From: CAIZGX01 sp964511555
Lineage (GTDB): Bacteria > Bacteroidota > Bacteroidia > Flavobacteriales_D > Sanyastnellaceae
Direction of reading: 5' to 3'
Length of the DNA stretch: 64,000 nt
Assembly (NCBI GenBank): GCA_964511555.1
Contig: CAZEFR010000001.1
Coordinates: forward strand, 90,308-154,307
In this document: one piece after another, positions 60,614-64,000 of the stretch
How positions within the stretch are numbered: position 1 is the stretch's first letter
Layout: each line of letters begins with the position of its first letter
Translations under genes and position numbers: made by a program
Notes under the pieces: model-generated
The model's input: the letters and a program-made list of their open reading frames with translations, nothing else
What the model was told of the DNA's origin: nothing
The model's database searches: none

Positions 60614-62271
60614 TTTTTAGTAGGTCTGAGGAAGCTAATGATTGGGTTGCCAATACAGGCGTTAGGGTTTCCTATGCGCAAATAGCTGCAAATGGTTGGA
60701 GCAATATCGGTAATGCTGTGTGCTGCATAGTTTGTACTTGCAGGAACATTTTTTCCATACATCAAGAAAGGCACTTGAGAATCGTAAGCGTAAGGAGAAC
60801 CATGTGTGGTACCTTGTCTAGAGTATTCCATGAAGCCCGGTTCAAGCACATAGATCACATCTCCGGAGAGGGCTGGAAGAAATCCAAGTTGAACTTTTTG
60901 TCCCAATCCTGAAGTGAAATTTTCTTGGGTAAGATCACAGCTTGCAAAAGCCTTGGTAACATAATCTTGTTCTTCAGCCCACTTAGCGAGTGTACGTTGC
61001 ATGTCTTCCAACTTCATATTCTTTTCCCGAACGAGCGTTCGGTTTATGAATAAGTTCAAGTTACTTTCGTTTAGAATCCAGTTGCCTTGTCCGTATTTCG
61101 AATTCATAAAAAGCTCTGCTTTGTCTTCGAGCGCATCGGAAGACCAATATCCCGCGTGTGCATTTGATTTTTGAATAAAGCTTGGTGTTGGCGCTCCACC
61201 ATGATCAGAGCTTAAGAACAAGAGGTAGTTGTCTTTTCCAAAGCGCTTGTCGAGTTCCAACAATAATTTTTCTAGTTCGCGATCGAGACGAATGTAAGTG
61301 TCTTGTAATTCTTTTGAATGAATTCCGAATTGATGTCCAACATAGTCCGTAGCAGAGAAGCTCAGGCAAAGCATGTCAATGGTGTTGTTCTTTCCCAATT
61401 GCTCTCCGTCTATAGCGGCTAAAGCGAAATCGAGCGTAAGCGAATTTCCCATGGGAACGGCTTTTAGAATTTCGTATCCGCCGTTGTATTTTTTCAGCGT
61501 GTCTATGTTGTATGGGAAGACAGGACGGAGCAACGGTTTGAAAGGCATTTCGTAGGCGTTGTTGTCCTCGATGCTTTCGGAGTAATTTTCTTCGGGAAGA
61601 AGAAGGTTCCATGTTGAAGCGGCGTAAGCTTTTGCTTTTCCGTTGGTGTTGAAGTCTTGCACCCATTTTGGAAGTTCGCGCATGTACCAGCTGCTGGAAG
61701 CCCACACGCCCTCTTCTCCACCAACGAACCAATATGCCGCATTGGCAGTCCTTCCAGCGGGAAGAATAGCGCCTCGGTCTTTAAGTGAGATGCCAATGAC
61801 TTTCGATTTTCCGGCAGTGAAAAGTTTCAGTTCATCGCCAATGGTGCTCGATTTCAGGTAATGCGGAGACATTTTTCCGGCCGATGCAGAAGTTCCAACT
61901 CCCTTAACGGTAGAGTCGCCTGAGCAGTACGTCATGCGGTTGTATTTCCGTTCGAACCAGTCGTTCGCAACAATACCGTTATGTGCTGGCGTTGTGCCTG
62001 TGAATATGGCGGCGTGTCCTGGACCTGTGTAGGTGGGCATGTAGTTGTATTGCAAGTTGCGCGCGTATGCGCCGTTGCGAACGAGGCGTTTGAATCCGCC
62101 TTCGCAGTAGTCGTTCCAGAAGCGGTCGATGTAGTCGTTGCGCATTTGGTCAACGGTAATTCCAATCACGAGAGAAGGTTGTTGTTGATCGGAAGGATTA
62201 ACTTTTTTCTTTTGTCCGAAACCTTGTGTGAAAGCGATTAAGGCAAGAAATACGATGGCAAATCTTTTCAT
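60610..62271 (-). CDS. PafA-like alkaline phosphatase
   Basis: Exported phosphatase of the PafA type, 553 residues with a signal peptide (MKRFAIVFLALIAFTQGFG). The start at 62271 is chosen over the in-frame 62412, which adds 47 unrelated residues and runs into aroK upstream. The nucleophile Thr lies in NYMPTYTGPGHAAIFTGTTPAHNGIVANDW (about residues 77-80 region). The Lys and Arg of SLKDRGAILPAGRTANAAYWF, metal ligands in ITVDQMRNDYIDRF, SATDYVGHQFGIH, LSSDHGGAP and TTHGSPYAYDSQVPF are all present. It hydrolyses phosphomonoesters in the periplasm, a common phosphate scavenger in marine Bacteroidota. A -7 box TACATTTG lies 4 bases before the ATG. Confidence 0.93.
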   Translation of the reverse strand: MKRFAIVFLALIAFTQGFGQKKKVNPSDQQQPSLVIGITVDQMRNDYIDRFWNDYCEGGFKRLVRNGAYARNLQYNYMPTYTGPGHAAIFTGTTPAHNGIVANDWFERKYNRMTYCSGDSTVKGVGTSASAGKMSPHYLKSSTIGDELKLFTAGKSKVIGISLKDRGAILPAGRTANAAYWFVGGEEGVWASSSWYMRELPKWVQDFNTNGKAKAYAASTWNLLLPEENYSESIEDNNAYEMPFKPLLRPVFPYNIDTLKKYNGGYEILKAVPMGNSLTLDFALAAIDGEQLGKNNTIDMLCLSFSATDYVGHQFGIHSKELQDTYIRLDRELEKLLLELDKRFGKDNYLLFLSSDHGGAPTPSFIQKSNAHAGYWSSDALEDKAELFMNSKYGQGNWILNESNLNLFINRTLVREKNMKLEDMQRTLAKWAEEQDYVTKAFASCDLTQENFTSGLGQKVQLGFLPALSGDVIYVLEPGFMEYSRQGTTHGSPYAYDSQVPFLMYGKNVPASTNYAAHSITDIAPTICSYLRIGNPNACIGNPIISFLRPTKK

Positions 62272-62275
62272 AAGG

Positions 62276-62283
62276 CAAATGTA
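62276..62283 (-). promoter_or_regulatory. Candidate pafA -7 element close to the start codon
   Basis: The minus strand reads TACATTTG, a perfect TAnnTTTG, 4 bases (cctt) before the pafA ATG. The same spacing occurs at mutL and the aminotransferase. No -33 TTG at the usual distance. Confidence 0.48.
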
Positions 62284-62310
62284 CCTCTGAATTAAATTAC
62301 TTTTACGGGA

Positions 62311-62324
62311 CACAACACGTTGTG
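62311..62324. promoter_or_regulatory. Inverted repeat in the pafA-aroK divergent region
   Basis: CACAAC-AC-GTTGTG, a perfect six-base inverted repeat with a two-base spacer, in the intergenic region between divergent pafA and aroK, about 30 bases upstream of the pafA -7 box. Could be an operator, for example for phosphate control; nothing proves it. Confidence 0.3.
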
Positions 62325-62360
62325 ATGACCACTTCGTGGATGATGCAAAAAAATAAGAGT

Positions 62361-62813
62361 ATGAATAGACACATTTTATTAGTTGGAATGCCTGGAAGTG
62401 GGAAGACGACAAAGGCGAGGCAGTTGGCTGTTGAGCGGGGTGTGTCGTGTTATGAAGTAGATGAGATGTTGGAGTTGAAGTGGGGAAGGAGTATTGCTGA
62501 ATTTGTGGTAGAGCAGGGGTGGGAGAAATTTCGCGAAGAAGAATTTTCCATGGTGAAATTAATTGTGAACGAGCCGGTGGGAATCATTTCAGCGGGAGCG
62601 GGGTTTTTCACCACTGAAGAGAAAGTTGAGTTCTCTTTGAATCATTTTGAAGTGTGGTATTTGGAAGTGTCTATTGACGAGTTGTTCAACAGGCTCAACA
62701 CTCCGGAAGAGCGCGCAAAGCGTCCGCTTTTGAGTGAGGGGGATTTGCTTTTTAAATTACAGGAGTTGTTGAAGGAAAGGGAAGGGTTTTATTTAAAGGG
62801 TAAGAGTGGGTAA
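62361..62813 (+). CDS. aroK: Shikimate kinase
   Basis: Phosphorylates shikimate at the 3-hydroxyl. 150 residues from the ATG at 62361 (MNRHILLVGMPGSGKTTKARQLA); the in-frame start at 62322 adds 13 residues and is rejected. P-loop GMPGSGKTT at residues 9-17, the shikimate-binding Asp in CYEVDEMLELKWGRS, FREEEF with the conserved Arg, and ISAGAGFFT in place of the usual GGG loop. The C-terminus (LKGKSG) runs into a decamer repeat. It is the only gene of its unit, divergent from pafA. AroA is at 54 kb. Confidence 0.85.
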   Translation: MNRHILLVGMPGSGKTTKARQLAVERGVSCYEVDEMLELKWGRSIAEFVVEQGWEKFREEEFSMVKLIVNEPVGIISAGAGFFTTEEKVEFSLNHFEVWYLEVSIDELFNRLNTPEERAKRPLLSEGDLLFKLQELLKEREGFYLKGKSG

Positions 62814-62857
62814 GAGAGGGTAAGAGAAGGTAAGAGAGGGTAAGAGAAGGTAAGAGG
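62798..62857 (+). repeat. Tandem decamer repeat at the 3' end of aroK
   Basis: Six copies of a 10-base unit close to GGGTAAGAGA (variation at the first and last bases) in a row. The first one or two copies are in the aroK coding region, whose stop TAA is inside the second copy. Confidence 0.88.
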
Positions 62858-62858
62858 A

Positions 62859-62913
62859 TTCACCGGAAGTTTGATCACACAGTGATTGATTTGAAAGATT
62901 GATTCGAAGAATT
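62859..62913. repeat. 55-base repeat, left copy
   Basis: Matches the right copy at 63946-64000 with 4 mismatches in 55. Contains ATCAC-ACA-GTGAT, a small hairpin, and imperfect tandem units of the form GATTGATTyGAA. It flanks the left side of the broken dinD. Followed at 62914-62924 by another TGATCACCGAAG segment. Confidence 0.85.
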
Positions 62914-62929
62914 GATCACCGAAGATTAT

Positions 62930-63775
62930 TTAAGGTTTATTGCCTTTAAGTTTCTTTTTCTCGATTCCCTTTACTGCTGATTTAACTCTTCGTTCGAGTT
63001 TCTTAATGTCTTCATCGGCCGGAAGATTTTCTGGTTTAATTCCGCTCTTATTCAAAAGCCCTCTGACGTCTTTATTGTTTTTAATGTGTTCGTCAGAAAT
63101 CGGAGATTCGCCTCGAATATCGTTTTGTTTAATATTGAAATTAGTGATCTCGGCTGCTAATTGTTTCGCTGTGATGGTAATTGTCGGAAGAAAATCTGCT
63201 AAGGGTCTGTTTTCCGGAATTTTCAATTTCTTTTTCATGCTGTTCGTTGAATTCCCTCCAAACAATGCCCAATCTCCTTTACTACGAATATTTGCAAATC
63301 CTTTGCTGTCGACACCTCTTTCTTATATGCTTTTTGAAAGTTCCGTCTCGGTTGCAGCTAATTTTTCTCTAGCATGAATTCTTTCATTTAATAAAATTCT
63401 TTCTTCAAGTATTTCTTGCTTCCTGGTTTGAATAGCGAAATAACTTTGTGCAAATGCAATCTGCTCTTTCTTTGGATCACCATTTTGAGCAATAAGATAG
63501 CAGGCATATCGAGTTAGCATGATGTCATCCTGTTTTCTCTCAGCACCAGATCCGATTTTAACCATTTTGTCGACATCAACAAAATGGTCTAGAATCTCTT
63601 CTTTGCTAGTTTTACAGCTTTCTTTTGCCTTAGTAACAGCATTGATAAAATTTCTCCAACTCGTGTATCCAAGTAAAATTTGAAGTTCTCGAGCAAGCCA
63701 GTATTCTATACCATCTTGCTCATATGCCGAATCTTCAAATGATTTATTAAGTCTTGCAATTGTTACCTTTTTCAT
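62930..63775 (-). pseudogene. dinD: dinD, interrupted by one in-frame stop codon
   Basis: DinD is a DNA-damage-inducible protein; the family resembles BRO/KilA-N-like proteins and its Escherichia coli member interacts with RecA. Reading from 63775, the first 150 residues (MKKVTIARLNKSFEDSAYEQ ... GIEYWLARELQILLGYTSWRNF ... GSGAERKQDDIMLTRYACYLIAQNGDPKKEQIAFAQSYF) are the DinD N-terminus. It ends ETELSKSI then TAA at 63323-63325. In the same frame the sequence goes on ERGVDSKGFANIRSKGDWALFGG, then PENRPLADFLPTITITAKQLAAEIT and EDIKKLERRVKSAVKG to 62930, the family's C-terminal half. The stop stands where relatives have a codon such as Tyr. Total 281 codons plus stop, the family length. One base change breaks it. 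A sequencing error or readthrough remain possible. Confidence 0.85.
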
Positions 63776-63890
63776 AGTTATCCATTTTTTATTTACCCGT
63801 CGAAAGTATTACTTCGGGGGAAAGAATCCTAAATGTTGATATGCGGGTTTATGGGAACTTGGTTATTGGAAAACCTTTGGTTTTGTTCCT

Positions 63891-63929
63891 ACTTTGTAAT
63901 TCCTATTGCATAATTCCCACTTTGTAATT
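63891..63929. repeat. Two ACTTTGTAATT copies 28 bases apart
   Basis: ACTTTGTAATTCC at 63891-63903 and ACTTTGTAATTGG at 63919-63931, in the intergenic region upstream of dinD. A further GGAACTTTG follows. Their function is not known; they may be remnants of repeated intergenic text. Confidence 0.45.
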
Positions 63930-63945
63930 GGAACTTTGTTTCGAT

Positions 63946-64000
63946 TTCACCGAAGGTTTGATCACGCAGTGATTGATCTGAAAGATTGATTCGAAGAATT
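63946..64000. repeat. 55-base repeat, right copy (reaches the window edge)
   Basis: Same text as 62859-62913 with 4 mismatches, same orientation, ending at the last base of the window, so it may continue. Together the two copies flank dinD. Confidence 0.85.

Noticed and set aside
62798..62913. CRISPR array
   Set aside because: The decamer copies have no spacers, and no cas genes are present.
62930..63265. A separate 111-residue gene downstream of a 150-residue gene
   Set aside because: Both are in the same frame and are two parts of one DinD-like protein broken by a stop codon.

Overview
The window looks like chromosomal DNA of a member of the Bacteroidota, most likely the order Flavobacteriales (family not resolvable by eye; a marine Crocinitomicaceae/Cryomorphaceae-like lineage would fit). 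The evidence is a SusC-type TonB-dependent receptor with a carboxypeptidase-regulatory-like N-terminus, PorV/PorQ-like and type IX secretion C-terminal domains, a zeaxanthin-type carotenoid operon, menaquinone and bacillithiol genes, a DnaJ with a shortened zinc finger, and promoters with the Bacteroidota -7 element TAnnTTTG. Gene density is very high: no gap exceeds about 250 bases and many neighbouring genes overlap by 1-8 bases. There is no rRNA, CRISPR array, insertion sequence or prophage.

Layout. 1-9.5 kb: the 3'-truncated greA, then a minus-strand unit TonB receptor > 1403-residue secreted protein > PorV/PorQ-like barrel. 9.7-11 kb: two small secreted unknowns. 11-12.3 kb: glyA, convergent with ostA, purA and a TlpA-like protein. 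16.5-21 kb: a four-gene envelope cluster (DUF4476, CsgG-like, two LPP20-like lipoproteins). 21.1-28.7 kb, plus strand: saccharopine-dehydrogenase-like protein, ispH, mutL, two rhomboids, a membrane-anchored EEP-family protein. 28.7-33.2 kb: crtI-crtB-unknown-idi-crtZ-crtYcd. 33.3-37.4 kb: M23/LysM peptidase, bshB1, flippase, glycosyltransferase. 37.5 kb: tRNA-His. 37.6-43.9 kb: trxB, rluA-like, panB, CotH-family surface protein, SGNH hydrolase. 44-50.7 kb: murA, thioredoxin-like, grpE-dnaJ-truA-ABC-thioesterase. 50.7-56.8 kb: aminotransferase, hldE-type kinase, menG, aroA, lpxD, methyltransferase. 57-58.9 kb: dnaK. 58.9-62.8 kb: M61 peptidase, pafA, aroK. 62.8-64 kb: repeats around a broken dinD.

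How the genes fit together. The window carries core metabolism (purine, one-carbon, shikimate, pantothenate, isoprenoid, menaquinone), envelope building (MurA, LpxD, heptose kinase, OstA, flippase) and protein folding (GrpE, DnaJ, DnaK), mixed with lineage-specific envelope genes. IspH and Idi supply the isoprenoid precursors used by the carotenoid operon. The points most worth following are a shared inverted repeat upstream of grpE and dnaK, the CsgG/LPP20/DUF4476 cluster, the TonB receptor/1403-residue protein/PorV-like triad, several promoters whose -7 box lies only 4-6 bases before the start codon, and a dinD gene cut by one in-frame stop and flanked by 55-base repeats.
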